Below are positions 1-6,981 of a stretch of 12,864 nucleotides of DNA, piece after piece. The stretch is from Hyphomicrobiales bacterium. GTDB taxonomy: Bacteria; Pseudomonadota; Alphaproteobacteria; Rhizobiales; JAUVMS01. A program made the position numbers and the translations under genes. The notes under the pieces were generated by a model. That model made no database searches. It was not told the origin of the DNA and worked only from the letters and a program-made list of their open reading frames with translations. Positions within the stretch are counted from its first letter, which is position 1. Every line of letters begins with the position of its first letter. The stretch covers positions 1 through 12,864 of the forward strand of contig JAUVMS010000039.1 in the NCBI GenBank assembly GCA_030600135.1. The letters run 5' to 3'.

Positions 1-1
1 C

Positions 2-1426
2 GATGGCTATGCGCAGATCGCCGGTCGACCGGCCGTCTGCTGCTTCATTACCGGGCCGGGTCTCACCAATGCCGCAACTGGGATCGCCCAGGCCTATTCC
101 AGCTCCATTCCGATGTTGGTCATTACGCCGGTCAATGAGCGTGCCTCGCTTGGCAAGGGCTGGGGCCGCCTGCATGAGCTGACCGACCAGAGTGCCGTCG
201 TGAAACCTTTTACGGCCTTTTCTGAAACCGTTATGTCGCCCGACGAGTTGCCGGGTCTCGTTTCGCGCGCCTACGAGGTTTTCCAATCGAAGCGCCCACG
301 GCCCGTGCACATCGAGATCCCGATCGATGTTTTCAAGGAACCGGCGTCGGGGCAGTGGACCGCGGTGTTGCCACCACCGCCACCTGGGCCGGACAGCGCC
401 TTGATTGGTGAGGCCGTTGCAAAGCTGAGCGCGGCAAGTCGGCCCGTGATGGTCGTTGGCGGCGGTGCCTGGGGCGCGGTCGGCAAGATTGAGGCCCTGG
501 CCGAGCGTCTCGATGCACCGGTTGCAAGCTCCTATGCCGGCAAGGGGCTGATTGGCGGCAACCATCCGCTCTCCATGGGCGGTACGCTTTCCTTGCCCGG
601 GACCCAGGAGATTGTCGGTTCCGCGGATGTCGTATTGGCCATCGGCACGGAGTTTTCCGAAACCGACGCATGGACCAGCTGGGCTCCCATCAACGGCGAC
701 ATCATCCGCATCGATATCGACCGCCACGAACTCGAAAGCGACTACCCTTCCGCAATCGCAATTGAGGCCGATGCGGATGCCGCCGCCCAAGCGCTACTCG
801 ACGAATTGGGGGCCGGGCGAGCGGACAATGATGGTGCGGCACGTGCTGGCGCCGCCCGCGCAAGCAACGTTGCCGACATGGGACCATTGTATCGCAAGCT
901 CGCCGTAATCCTCGCCGATCTCCGCGCCGCGCTTCCCGACGACACCATCGTCGTGGGCGACATGACCCAGCTCATCTATGCGGCAAACCTGTTCATGCCG
1001 TTCGAGCCGACGGGCCGTTATCTGGGGGCCACGGGCTATGGCACGCTCGGCTACGGCTTGCCGGCAGCCATCGGCGCCAAGCTTGCTGCGCCAGACCGCC
1101 CGGTTGCCGTCATCGCCGGCGATTCTGGGATCCTCTACACCATCCAGGAAATGGCAACGGCGGTGGAGGAAAAACTGCCAATCGTCCTCTACCTCTGGAA
1201 CAATCGCGCGCTCGGCCAGATCCGCGACGATATGGTGGAAGCCCAGATTCGCCCCTTCGGTGTCTTGCCGGAGCCACCCGATTTCCAAGTCATGGCAAGG
1301 TCATTCGGTTGGACGACGACGCTGGTTGGTCAAGATGGCGACATCGCCTCGTTGACCAGGCAGGCCCTCGCACACGACGGCCCCACGTTGATCGAGATCC
1401 GCGATACGGAGGCCTGGGCCACGTGA
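2..1426 (+). CDS. aruI: Thiamine-diphosphate enzyme, 2-ketoarginine decarboxylase (AruI)-like; 5'-truncated
   Basis: The reading frame is open from base 2, so the left edge cuts the gene: 474 residues are present and roughly 85 N-terminal residues, including the catalytic glutamate of ThDP enzymes, are missing. An ATG at 113 is internal, because the preceding codons already encode a typical ThDP N-domain (GPGLTNAATGIAQAY). Domain order is the end of the N-terminal PYR domain, a central domain (about residues 105-240) and the C-terminal PP domain. The ThDP motif reads GDS (1118-1126), then 25 residues, then NN; most relatives have GDG. Segments such as ASLGKGWG, AGKGL, TGYGTLGYGLPA and WNNRALGQIRDDM match what I remember of Pseudomonas AruI, which decarboxylates 2-ketoarginine to 4-guanidinobutyraldehyde. 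The stop overlaps the start of the AruH-like gene, a partnership that supports this reading. Alternative: another acetolactate-synthase-like 2-oxoacid decarboxylase. Confidence 0.72.
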   Translation, partial: DGYAQIAGRPAVCCFITGPGLTNAATGIAQAYSSSIPMLVITPVNERASLGKGWGRLHELTDQSAVVKPFTAFSETVMSPDELPGLVSRAYEVFQSKRPRPVHIEIPIDVFKEPASGQWTAVLPPPPPGPDSALIGEAVAKLSAASRPVMVVGGGAWGAVGKIEALAERLDAPVASSYAGKGLIGGNHPLSMGGTLSLPGTQEIVGSADVVLAIGTEFSETDAWTSWAPINGDIIRIDIDRHELESDYPSAIAIEADADAAAQALLDELGAGRADNDGAARAGAARASNVADMGPLYRKLAVILADLRAALPDDTIVVGDMTQLIYAANLFMPFEPTGRYLGATGYGTLGYGLPAAIGAKLAAPDRPVAVIAGDSGILYTIQEMATAVEEKLPIVLYLWNNRALGQIRDDMVEAQIRPFGVLPEPPDFQVMARSFGWTTTLVGQDGDIASLTRQALAHDGPTLIEIRDTEAWAT

Positions 1427-2640
1427 TGGAAAGATTGGATAAGGCCCGCTCGTCGCACCCCCAGCCGTTGCGCTTGGCTGGCCGTGTCGACGCGTTCACC
1501 GCCGGAGGCTCCACTGCCTGGGAGGTGCACTATGCCGCCACGGAAATGCGTGCGCGCGGCCGGGACGTCATTATTCTCACCATCGGCGATCCCGATTTCG
1601 ATACGCCGGAGCCCATCGTCGATGCCGCCATGGCCAGTCTCCACCGCGGCGAGACACACTACACGCCGGCCGCCGGCATTCCCCAACTCGGCAAGGTCAT
1701 CGCCGAGGCCGAAACAAAACGACTGGGCCGTCCCATCGAAAATTCGCAGATCGTCGTCACCCAGGGCGCTCAGAACGGGCTCTACGGCATTATGCAGTGC
1801 CTCGCCAATCCGGGCGATGAGGTGATCTCCATCGACCCGGCCTATCCGACATTTTCTGGCGTCATCGGCGGCGCCGGTGCGGACATGGTGAGGGCCGCGC
1901 TCGCCTTCGATGGCGAGCAATTTCACTTGGACATGACGTCGGTCAAGCAAGCAAGGAGCGAACGCACGCGCGTTGTGCTGCTTAATTTTCCCCACAACCC
2001 CACCGGCGCCATGCTCAACGAGAATGAGGCGCGAGAAATTGCCGGTTTCTGTCGCGATCATGGCATCTGGTTGGTTTGCGACGAAGTCTACGCGGAGCTT
2101 TGTTTCGACCGGCCCTACGCCTCGCCCGCCTCCTTTGCCGAGCATGCGGCCCATACGATCTCGGTCCGAAGCTTTTCGAAATCCCACGCCATGTCCGGCT
2201 GGCGCGTCGGCTGGGTCGTGGCGCCGGACCATGTCGCCTTCAATCTGCAGAACTTGATGAATTGCATGCTCTTTGGTGGTGCTGAATTCATTCAGCGAGG
2301 CGCGGTTGCGGCGCTCGGTCTCGATGCCGCAACCCAGATGCGTGACGCCTATCATCGGCGGCGAGATCTTCTCTTCGACGCGCTCAGCAATCAGAAGGGT
2401 GTACGCCCGCTCAGTCCGCAATCGGGCGTTTTCATGCTCGCCGATGTCCGCGGCACGGGCCTCAGCTCGACGGACTTTGCCTGGCGCCTGCTCAAGGAGC
2501 ACAACGTCGCCGTCATGCCTGCCGACTCGTTCAGCCCCTTGACGGAAGGTTTCGTGCGGCTCTCGCTTTGTGTGCCCGACGACGAGCTTGCTGAAGCCGG
2601 CGCCCGCATTGGTCGGTTGGCTGCCGCGGTCTCCGGTTAG
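1426..2640 (+). CDS. aruH: PLP-dependent class I/II aminotransferase, arginine:pyruvate transaminase (AruH)-like
   Basis: This 404-residue fold-type I aminotransferase starts at the ATG at 1426, which overlaps the upstream TGA (TGATG), suggesting translational coupling. The open frame runs further back to 1309, but that stretch lies inside the decarboxylase gene. Visible landmarks are GDPDFDTPEPIVDAA (residues 54-68), the HNPTG asparagine (N191), the aspartate that contacts the pyridine ring (D219, followed by a tyrosine at 222), the PLP lysine in SFSKSHAMSGWRVGW (K252) and the carboxylate-binding arginine (R378). Stretches such as AWEVHY, SKSHAMSGWRVGWVV, CMLFGGAEFIQ and AYHRRRDL closely resemble Pseudomonas AruH as I remember it, which transaminates arginine with pyruvate to give 2-ketoarginine and alanine. 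Placed directly after an AruI-like decarboxylase, it would make the first step of the arginine transaminase pathway. Related guanidino or basic amino acids are possible substrates. It converges on the methyltransferase gene 11 bp away, with no visible terminator between them. Confidence 0.75.
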   Translation: MERLDKARSSHPQPLRLAGRVDAFTAGGSTAWEVHYAATEMRARGRDVIILTIGDPDFDTPEPIVDAAMASLHRGETHYTPAAGIPQLGKVIAEAETKRLGRPIENSQIVVTQGAQNGLYGIMQCLANPGDEVISIDPAYPTFSGVIGGAGADMVRAALAFDGEQFHLDMTSVKQARSERTRVVLLNFPHNPTGAMLNENEAREIAGFCRDHGIWLVCDEVYAELCFDRPYASPASFAEHAAHTISVRSFSKSHAMSGWRVGWVVAPDHVAFNLQNLMNCMLFGGAEFIQRGAVAALGLDAATQMRDAYHRRRDLLFDALSNQKGVRPLSPQSGVFMLADVRGTGLSSTDFAWRLLKEHNVAVMPADSFSPLTEGFVRLSLCVPDDELAEAGARIGRLAAAVSG

Positions 2641-2651
2641 CCAGCGATCGG

Positions 2652-3353
2652 TTACGTCTTGCGGCCATGCACCACGATTTGGCGCACCAAGAGGTGGTCC
2701 AGCCGGCCGCCGCTCAGTTTCGAGATAAGTTTCGATTTCGGGCCAAGCGGCGCATGGGTCCCCAAGTGAGTGACGTCAAACCCGGCGCCTTCAAATAACG
2801 CCTTGAAGGTGCGCGGCGTGAACCAGCGCAGATGGGTGCGGTCCTTGACCCCGGAATCGGTCAGATTCCAATCGCCGCGCAAAAGCTCCATGACAATCTT
2901 GAAGTGGGCGAGATTGGGCGAACTGGCAAAAACCTGCCCACCCGGTCGCACCAACGGCGCCAGCCGCGCCATGACCCGCCATGGATCGACCAAATGCTCG
3001 AGAACCTCAGACAGAATGAGCGCGTCGAAACTGGCCGTCGGCCAATCGAGTTCCATGGCCTCGATGTTGCCGACCCGCACCTCGCTGAGCACCTTGCTTG
3101 CCAGATCGGCGGCACGCTGATCCAACTCCACGCCGACATAGCGCCCGCATCGCTCACTCTCCATTGCGAGCGATGCCGTCGCCCCACTGCCGCAGCCAAT
3201 CTCGAGGATCGACGCCTCTGGGTTTCGTGGCATGGCCGCGACGAAATCGGAGCGCGCGCCGACGAAATAGTCATCGGGCTTGTCATCATAGTGTTGGGTC
3301 AGGAGGTCCCCCAACGGCTGGCGTTCTAGGGTCGCGGACTGCATCTCGTTCAT
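2652..3353 (-). CDS. Class I SAM-dependent methyltransferase
   Basis: This 233-residue protein has the Rossmann-like methyltransferase fold. Motif I is ILEIGCGSGATA (residues 49-60), the acidic ribose-binding position is in GVELDQ (74-79), and the motif II to III region reads ALILSEVLEHLVDPW and RPGGQVFASSPN (111-147). The later DRTHLRWFTPRTFKALFEGAGF segment (positions 171-192, key residues DRTHLR) is typical of small methyltransferases encoded near cell-envelope glycan or glycosyltransferase genes, but no such genes are visible here. There are no membrane segments or signal peptide, so it should be cytoplasmic. A second in-frame ATG lies three codons in, and the ribosome-binding site upstream (AAGG) is weak, so the exact start is uncertain. 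It lies downstream of the CocE-type hydrolase on the same strand, 108 bp away across a structured spacer. The acceptor substrate cannot be told from the sequence. Confidence 0.85.
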   Translation of the reverse strand: MNEMQSATLERQPLGDLLTQHYDDKPDDYFVGARSDFVAAMPRNPEASILEIGCGSGATASLAMESERCGRYVGVELDQRAADLASKVLSEVRVGNIEAMELDWPTASFDALILSEVLEHLVDPWRVMARLAPLVRPGGQVFASSPNLAHFKIVMELLRGDWNLTDSGVKDRTHLRWFTPRTFKALFEGAGFDVTHLGTHAPLGPKSKLISKLSGGRLDHLLVRQIVVHGRKT

Positions 3354-3377
3354 TGGCCTTCGTATTACCGAGGTGGA

Positions 3378-3463
3378 TGCTCACATGGCTGAGTAAAGAG
3401 GCGGTAAAGACGCCGCCGAGAGCATGCCCCATCAAATGGGTCCATGTGAGTAGAACATGCTCT
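3378..3463. repeat. Interleaved inverted repeats between the hydrolase and methyltransferase genes
   Basis: Two perfect inverted repeats interlock. CTCACATGG (3380-3388) pairs with CCATGTGAG (3442-3450), and AGAGCATG (3419-3426) pairs with CATGCTCT (3456-3463), so the arms lie in the order A, B, A', B'. Two small hairpins sit inside: GGCGG/CCGCC (3400-3404 with 3413-3417) and CCCAT/ATGGG (3428-3432 with 3436-3440). The last arm overlaps the hydrolase stop codon at 3462-3464. The AGAGCATG arm next to TCTAGA resembles the edges of short palindromic intergenic repeats common in Rhizobiales and relatives. It could be a repeat element, an mRNA-stabilising or terminating structure, or both. Confidence 0.55.
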
Positions 3464-5489
3464 AGACGTTTCGTCTCGGGATCGTCTCCCGCCAGGTTTT
3501 TTTGTGAAACAACACATCATCCTCATAAGCCTCGACGCGCGCCTCGAGGTGGAAAGACTCGGCCGTCGCCCTCATGGTGGCATGGGCCTCCGTGCGCACG
3601 CGCCAGTCTCTTCGTGACAACGTTTGCGTCCAATGGGTCTCCATCCGCACCGTCAACGGTTCGTTAGCCATGATTTTGAACGACCGTCTGGCGATGCTTC
3701 CCGCAGTCAGCCCGATGTCCAGGTCGGTTGTTTCACCGAAATCGTCAATCGCTCGCAAAACTGTTTCGCCTGTCGCCTGATCGCGTACCAGCTTGCGTTC
3801 GTGGCTTTCTTGGCGGACCTCGACCAGACGCTGACCAGCGGCCGCTTCAGCCTGCGCAAATGTCTCTGCCGGCAACTCCTCACAGGGCGCTGACGGTATC
3901 TGCAGCTCACATTCCGCGAGCGAAAGTTTCACCGTTGCGGCTTCGGGCGAGGGCCAAACCAGTGGCCAATAGGTGGTCGAGACGGCCAGTCGCAACCGGT
4001 GCCCAGCGGGCACGCGATAGGCTACGTCGTCGAGCTGAACCCGCACCGTCATCGGCTGCCCGACCGCCAGGTCCTCGGGCGCCTCGTGACCGCGTCCGTG
4101 GCACAAGTTGAGCACGCCATAGGTGATCCGCGTCACCTCGCCGTTAGGACGCACGTCGCAAAGCCGCACCGCAAGGAGCGCCAATGGCTTGTCGACGGTC
4201 AGCGTTAGGTTCGCCACCGGCGCCCCAACAATGTCCATGGGACGGTCATGCGGGGCGCTGTCGAAACTCGCCGAAAGCGCGTCATCGAGACGCTGATCGC
4301 CGGGAAATTCCGGCCCCAGCCACATGGCGCAATAATCACCGCCGTCGAGCCCGCAGGCCTGGGCCGAATTGATGTTGATTGAATCCGACACCCTGCTCTT
4401 GCTCACATCATCATCCGGGATCAGCTGTGCCTGAGCCAGCTTCCAGCTGTGCCCCGACGAGGCGCCGACCACCGGCCATTGCTCGAGTGCCATCCAGCGC
4501 CCCGGGCGCTCGTCATACATCGTCTGCGGCGGCACGCTGTCCATGACATAGATCCGATAGGCCGGATCGTTTTCAACGCCCGTTTGTCGACCCTTGAGCC
4601 AACGATCCCACCATCGAAGCGCCTCTTGCAGGAAGCCAATCTTCGGCCCAGGCACGGCAAAATGCGGGTACTTGTGCAGCCATGGCCCGATGATCGCCTT
4701 GCTTGGACATGTGAGGTTTTCGATCATCTGCGGGATGGTGTTGGAATAGGCATCCCCCCACCCGCCGACGGCGAGCGTGGCGGCCTCGATCGCACTCCAA
4801 TCTTCGCAGATCGAGCCATGGCGCCAATAGGCGTCACGCGTCTGATGCTGCAGCCACGTGGCCATCAGGAACGGCTGATTATCGAGCCGTTCGAGCCAGG
4901 TCTCACGCCAACCATCGCCAACCAGAGCCGGGTCCGGCGGACGCGAGGAAAATGAGAGCATTGTCGAGGCCCAGCCCAGATTCTCGGTTAGCAGGCAGCC
5001 GCCCTTATAGTGAATGTCGTCGGCAAATCGATCGTCGGTCGAGCAAAGCGTGATGATGGCCTTGAGTGCCGGCGGTCTGAGCGCCGCCACCTGCAGGGAA
5101 TTAAAGCCACCCCACGAAATCCCCATCATGCCGACGTTCCCGTCGCACCACGTCTGGGCGGTGAGCCAATCGATCACCTCGAGCGCGTCGCTTTGCTCTT
5201 GCTCGCCATACTCGTCCCACATGAGACCTTCGGAATCGCCGTTGCCACGCATGTCGACGCGGACGGCGGCATAGCCGTGGCCCGCGAAATAAGGGTGGGT
5301 TAGGGCGTCGCGTTTCGCCGTGCCGTCTCGCTTACGGTATGGGAGGTATTCCAGTATCACGGGAACCGGCGCCGCTTCCGCATTCTTTGGCAGCCAAATC
5401 CGCGCTGCCAATCGGCAACCGTCGGCCAATGGAATCCATACGTTTTCGTGCTCGACAACCTGGTTGGGAAACTCGGTGACCGTGTGCAT
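3462..5489 (-). CDS. CocE/NonD family serine hydrolase (X-Pro dipeptidyl-peptidase S15-like)
   Basis: The 675-residue protein has the S15/CocE layout: an N-terminal alpha/beta-hydrolase domain (about 1-290, with the cap inserted after the nucleophile) and a C-terminal jelly-roll domain (from about 310) rich in beta-strand sequence. The nucleophile elbow GISWGG places the serine at 125; by comparison with cocaine esterase, Asp246 in GGWGDAYSN and His272 in IIGPWLHKYPHF complete the triad. YLPYRKRDG (48-56) near the N-terminus is also a family hallmark. The family hydrolyses esters or amides, including acyl esters, acylated amino compounds and X-Pro peptides; the substrate here is unknown. There is no signal peptide. 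The start at 5489 is supported by AAGGGGG on the coding strand (5494-5500), four bases before the ATG. Family members are often annotated broadly as peptidase S15, so peptidase activity should not be assumed. Confidence 0.88.
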   Translation of the reverse strand: MHTVTEFPNQVVEHENVWIPLADGCRLAARIWLPKNAEAAPVPVILEYLPYRKRDGTAKRDALTHPYFAGHGYAAVRVDMRGNGDSEGLMWDEYGEQEQSDALEVIDWLTAQTWCDGNVGMMGISWGGFNSLQVAALRPPALKAIITLCSTDDRFADDIHYKGGCLLTENLGWASTMLSFSSRPPDPALVGDGWRETWLERLDNQPFLMATWLQHQTRDAYWRHGSICEDWSAIEAATLAVGGWGDAYSNTIPQMIENLTCPSKAIIGPWLHKYPHFAVPGPKIGFLQEALRWWDRWLKGRQTGVENDPAYRIYVMDSVPPQTMYDERPGRWMALEQWPVVGASSGHSWKLAQAQLIPDDDVSKSRVSDSININSAQACGLDGGDYCAMWLGPEFPGDQRLDDALSASFDSAPHDRPMDIVGAPVANLTLTVDKPLALLAVRLCDVRPNGEVTRITYGVLNLCHGRGHEAPEDLAVGQPMTVRVQLDDVAYRVPAGHRLRLAVSTTYWPLVWPSPEAATVKLSLAECELQIPSAPCEELPAETFAQAEAAAGQRLVEVRQESHERKLVRDQATGETVLRAIDDFGETTDLDIGLTAGSIARRSFKIMANEPLTVRMETHWTQTLSRRDWRVRTEAHATMRATAESFHLEARVEAYEDDVLFHKKTWRETIPRRNV

Positions 5490-5552
5490 GACACCCCCTT
5501 GTTGATTGCCGTTTGAGCAGATCGCATCTCAAAGGTTCGATCAAGTGCGGTG

Positions 5553-5581
5553 ATCTGAAAATCTGGGTCGGTGGTGGTCAA
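5553..5581 (-). promoter_or_regulatory. Weak candidate promoter for the CocE-type hydrolase
   Basis: On the - strand, TTGACC (5576-5581) is followed after 17 bases by TCAGAT (5553-5558). The -35 box is close to consensus and the spacing is ideal, but the -10 box matches TATAAT at only three positions. It would give a leader of about 56 bases before the ATG at 5489. Chance matches of this quality are common, so this is only a candidate. Confidence 0.2.
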
Positions 5582-5633
5582 TGTCTCCCAAGCTCTAAGT
5601 TGTTGGGGTTCTGGTGGCGCCGTTCCATACGAC

Positions 5634-5662
5634 GCACGCGTGCCTCATCACAATGTGACGAG
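5634..5662. promoter_or_regulatory. Adjoining palindromes, candidate operator
   Basis: A perfect 10-bp palindrome, GCACGCGTGC (5634-5643), abuts a 19-bp imperfect palindrome. In the latter, CTCATCACA (5644-5652) faces TGTGACGAG (5654-5662) around a single central A, with one mismatch in nine. Dyads of this size between divergent genes are typical binding sites for dimeric repressors such as GntR- or TetR-type regulators. The TCACA/TGTGA halves are in inverted order relative to a CRP site, so CRP itself is unlikely. The cognate regulator is not in view. Confidence 0.35.
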
Positions 5663-5831
5663 GGAGACTGAGCAGCGGCTACACCAAAAGGATTACACGC
5701 CTCTACAAGGGTTGAGTTTGGGGGCCGATTGGTCCGCCCTCGGCGAGGTTGCCTCAAAGAATTGGCGAGTCGCTATGGCTTTGCGCAAGAAGTCGTCTAA
5801 GCTTACCGCGATGTAGAAAGAAAAACGGCGC

Positions 5832-5879
5832 GCCGACCAAAGATCGGCAGGTTTGCGGGGGAGTGCCTCCCAGCCGCAA
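5832..5879 (+). promoter_or_regulatory. Two-hairpin leader structure upstream of the OCD-family gene
   Basis: Two successive stem-loops lie 85-130 bases before the OCD-family start. The first pairs GCCGA (5832-5836) with TCGGC (5844-5848) around a 7-base loop. The second is stronger: TTGCGG (5853-5858) pairs with CCGCAA (5874-5879) and, inside it, GGGAG (5859-5863) pairs with CTCCC (5867-5871), leaving a 3-base loop and a 2-base bulge. No U-run long enough for a normal intrinsic terminator follows. It matches no riboswitch consensus that I can recall. It may be a leader attenuator, a degraded terminator for a transcript from further upstream, or structure without function. Confidence 0.35.
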
Positions 5880-5963
5880 TGTTTCGTCTCATGTTCGAGC
5901 AAAAGGCGACAAGCACAAGCAAAGCCCTGCAGCAACAAGCGCCGTCGCAATAGGGAGTAGAGC

Positions 5964-6911
5964 ATGATCGTCCTCAGCGAGCGCGATGTTGCCGAGGCCT
6001 TGCCGTGGCGCGATCTCATTGAGGCTTTGCGGGAGGGGTTCAACGATCCGGTGACAGCGCCCGTGCGTCATGTCCACGAGATCGAGCTCGAGGATGACAA
6101 GAAGGGTGTCCTCCTCCTCATGCCGGCATGGCGCAGCGGTGACACCATAGGCGTCAAACTGGTTACGCTCTTTGCCCACAACTCAGCCAAGGGTCTTCCT
6201 GGGATCGCCGGGATCTATGCCTTGTTCGACGGCCATGACGGTCGCGCATTGGCGACGCTCGAGGGCGGCGAATTGACTGCCCGCCGCACCGCTGCCGCAT
6301 CCGCGCTGGCCGCCGACTATCTCGCTCGCGAGGATGCCTCCACATTCCTGATGGTCGGCACCGGCCGGCTGTCGCTCAACATTCCCCAAGCCTATCGGGC
6401 CGTGCGTCCAATCCGCGAAGTTTTGGTTTGGGGGCGTCGACGAAGCGAGGCTGCCAAGCGTGCCAACCAGTTGGTCGCAATGGGTTTTTCCGCGCGTCCG
6501 GTGTCGACGATCGAACAGGGGCTGGCGAGAGCGGACATCGTCAGCTGCGCCACCAACGCCATCGAACCACTCGTTCCAGGCGTACACGTCCGGCCGGGCA
6601 CCCACGTCGACCTCATCGGTTCCTACAAGCCCACGATGCGCGAGAGCGATGACGACGTAATGCGTCGAGCCGGGCTCATCGTTGTCGACACAAACCAGGG
6701 CGCCTTCGAGGAGGCCGGCGATATCCTGCAGCCGATTGAGGCAGGCGTGATCACTAAGGACGACGTTGCGGGCGAACTCGCAGACCTTTGTGGCGGGCGT
6801 CATTCAGGTCGCGACGACGATGACCAGATCACGGTTTTCAAGTCCTGCGGCTGCGCTCTCGAGGACCTCGTCGCCGCGCGCTTGGCCCTGACCAACTTTG
6901 AGAATGGTTGA
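5964..6911 (+). CDS. Ornithine cyclodeaminase/mu-crystallin family protein, probably a cyclic ketimine (delta1-pyrroline-2-carboxylate) reductase
   Basis: At 315 residues this has normal family length. The start is supported by AGGGAG (5952-5957) six bases before the ATG. It shows the family's substrate-side residues, lysine in GVKLVTLF (K65) and arginine in ELTARRTAAA (R108), and the nucleotide-binding loop VGTGRLS (131-137). It then has VDLIGSYKPTMRESDDD (215-231), EEAGD and ITVFKSCGCALEDLVAA. True ornithine cyclodeaminases carry a GGDxPGKTEL-like segment where this one has GSYKPTMRESDDD, which resembles LhpI-type delta1-pyrroline-2-carboxylate reductases. The likely reaction is therefore NAD(P)H-dependent reduction of a cyclic imine to an amino acid such as proline or pipecolate. 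This is inferred by comparison with remembered sequences. It leads a probable operon with fghA (70-bp gap) and the crotonase gene, and may connect with the AruH/AruI pair upstream in ornithine, proline or arginine catabolism. Confidence 0.8.
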   Translation: MIVLSERDVAEALPWRDLIEALREGFNDPVTAPVRHVHEIELEDDKKGVLLLMPAWRSGDTIGVKLVTLFAHNSAKGLPGIAGIYALFDGHDGRALATLEGGELTARRTAAASALAADYLAREDASTFLMVGTGRLSLNIPQAYRAVRPIREVLVWGRRRSEAAKRANQLVAMGFSARPVSTIEQGLARADIVSCATNAIEPLVPGVHVRPGTHVDLIGSYKPTMRESDDDVMRRAGLIVVDTNQGAFEEAGDILQPIEAGVITKDDVAGELADLCGGRHSGRDDDDQITVFKSCGCALEDLVAARLALTNFENG

Positions 6912-6917
6912 AGTCGG

Positions 6918-6972
6918 CCCGGCATTTGGTTTAGTCCATCACAATCAACCAACATTTCACCGACAAGCCGGG
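6918..6972 (+). promoter_or_regulatory. Stem-loop overlapping the fghA ribosome-binding site
   Basis: CCCGGC (6918-6923) can pair with GCCGGG (6967-6972), enclosing a second hairpin of TTGGTT (6926-6931) with AACCAA (6947-6952). The outer stem takes up the first two bases of the Shine-Dalgarno sequence GGAGGA at 6971-6976. This could lower or gate translation of fghA. The stems are only six pairs each, so function is speculative. Confidence 0.25.
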
Positions 6973-6976
6973 AGGA
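6971..6976 (+). promoter_or_regulatory. Ribosome-binding site deciding the fghA start
   Basis: GGAGGA lies five bases before the ATG at 6982. It favours that start over an in-frame ATG at 6898, which lies within the preceding gene and would add 28 residues unlike any S-formylglutathione hydrolase. Confidence 0.8.
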
Positions 6977-6981
6977 ATTTG

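Larger units (their letters stand above)
5490..5963. other. 474-bp divergent intergenic region without a convincing gene
   Basis: This stretch separates the divergent CocE-type hydrolase and OCD-family genes. The open frames crossing it lack ribosome-binding sites and recognisable protein sequence; the one at 5571-5816 on the + strand is the longest and is not credible. It contains a perfect palindrome, an imperfect palindrome that looks like an operator, and two consecutive hairpins in the presumed leader of the + strand gene. The length and structure suggest that both divergent transcripts are controlled from here. No transcription-factor gene is present in the window to pair with it. Confidence 0.6.

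Noticed and set aside
113..1426. Complete acetolactate synthase gene starting at the ATG at 113
   Set aside because: Upstream codons from base 2 continue the conserved ThDP N-domain, so the gene is truncated by the window edge, and its motifs match AruI better than IlvB.
1330..2502. 390-codon open frame on the - strand opposite the aminotransferase
   Set aside because: It is a shadow of a GC-rich gene with strong codon bias. The + strand carries clear aminotransferase motifs, and this translation shows no domain.
5571..5816. 81-codon open frame on the + strand in the large intergenic region
   Set aside because: It begins with GTG and has no ribosome-binding site, no recognisable domain and an irregular composition. 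I judge it non-coding.
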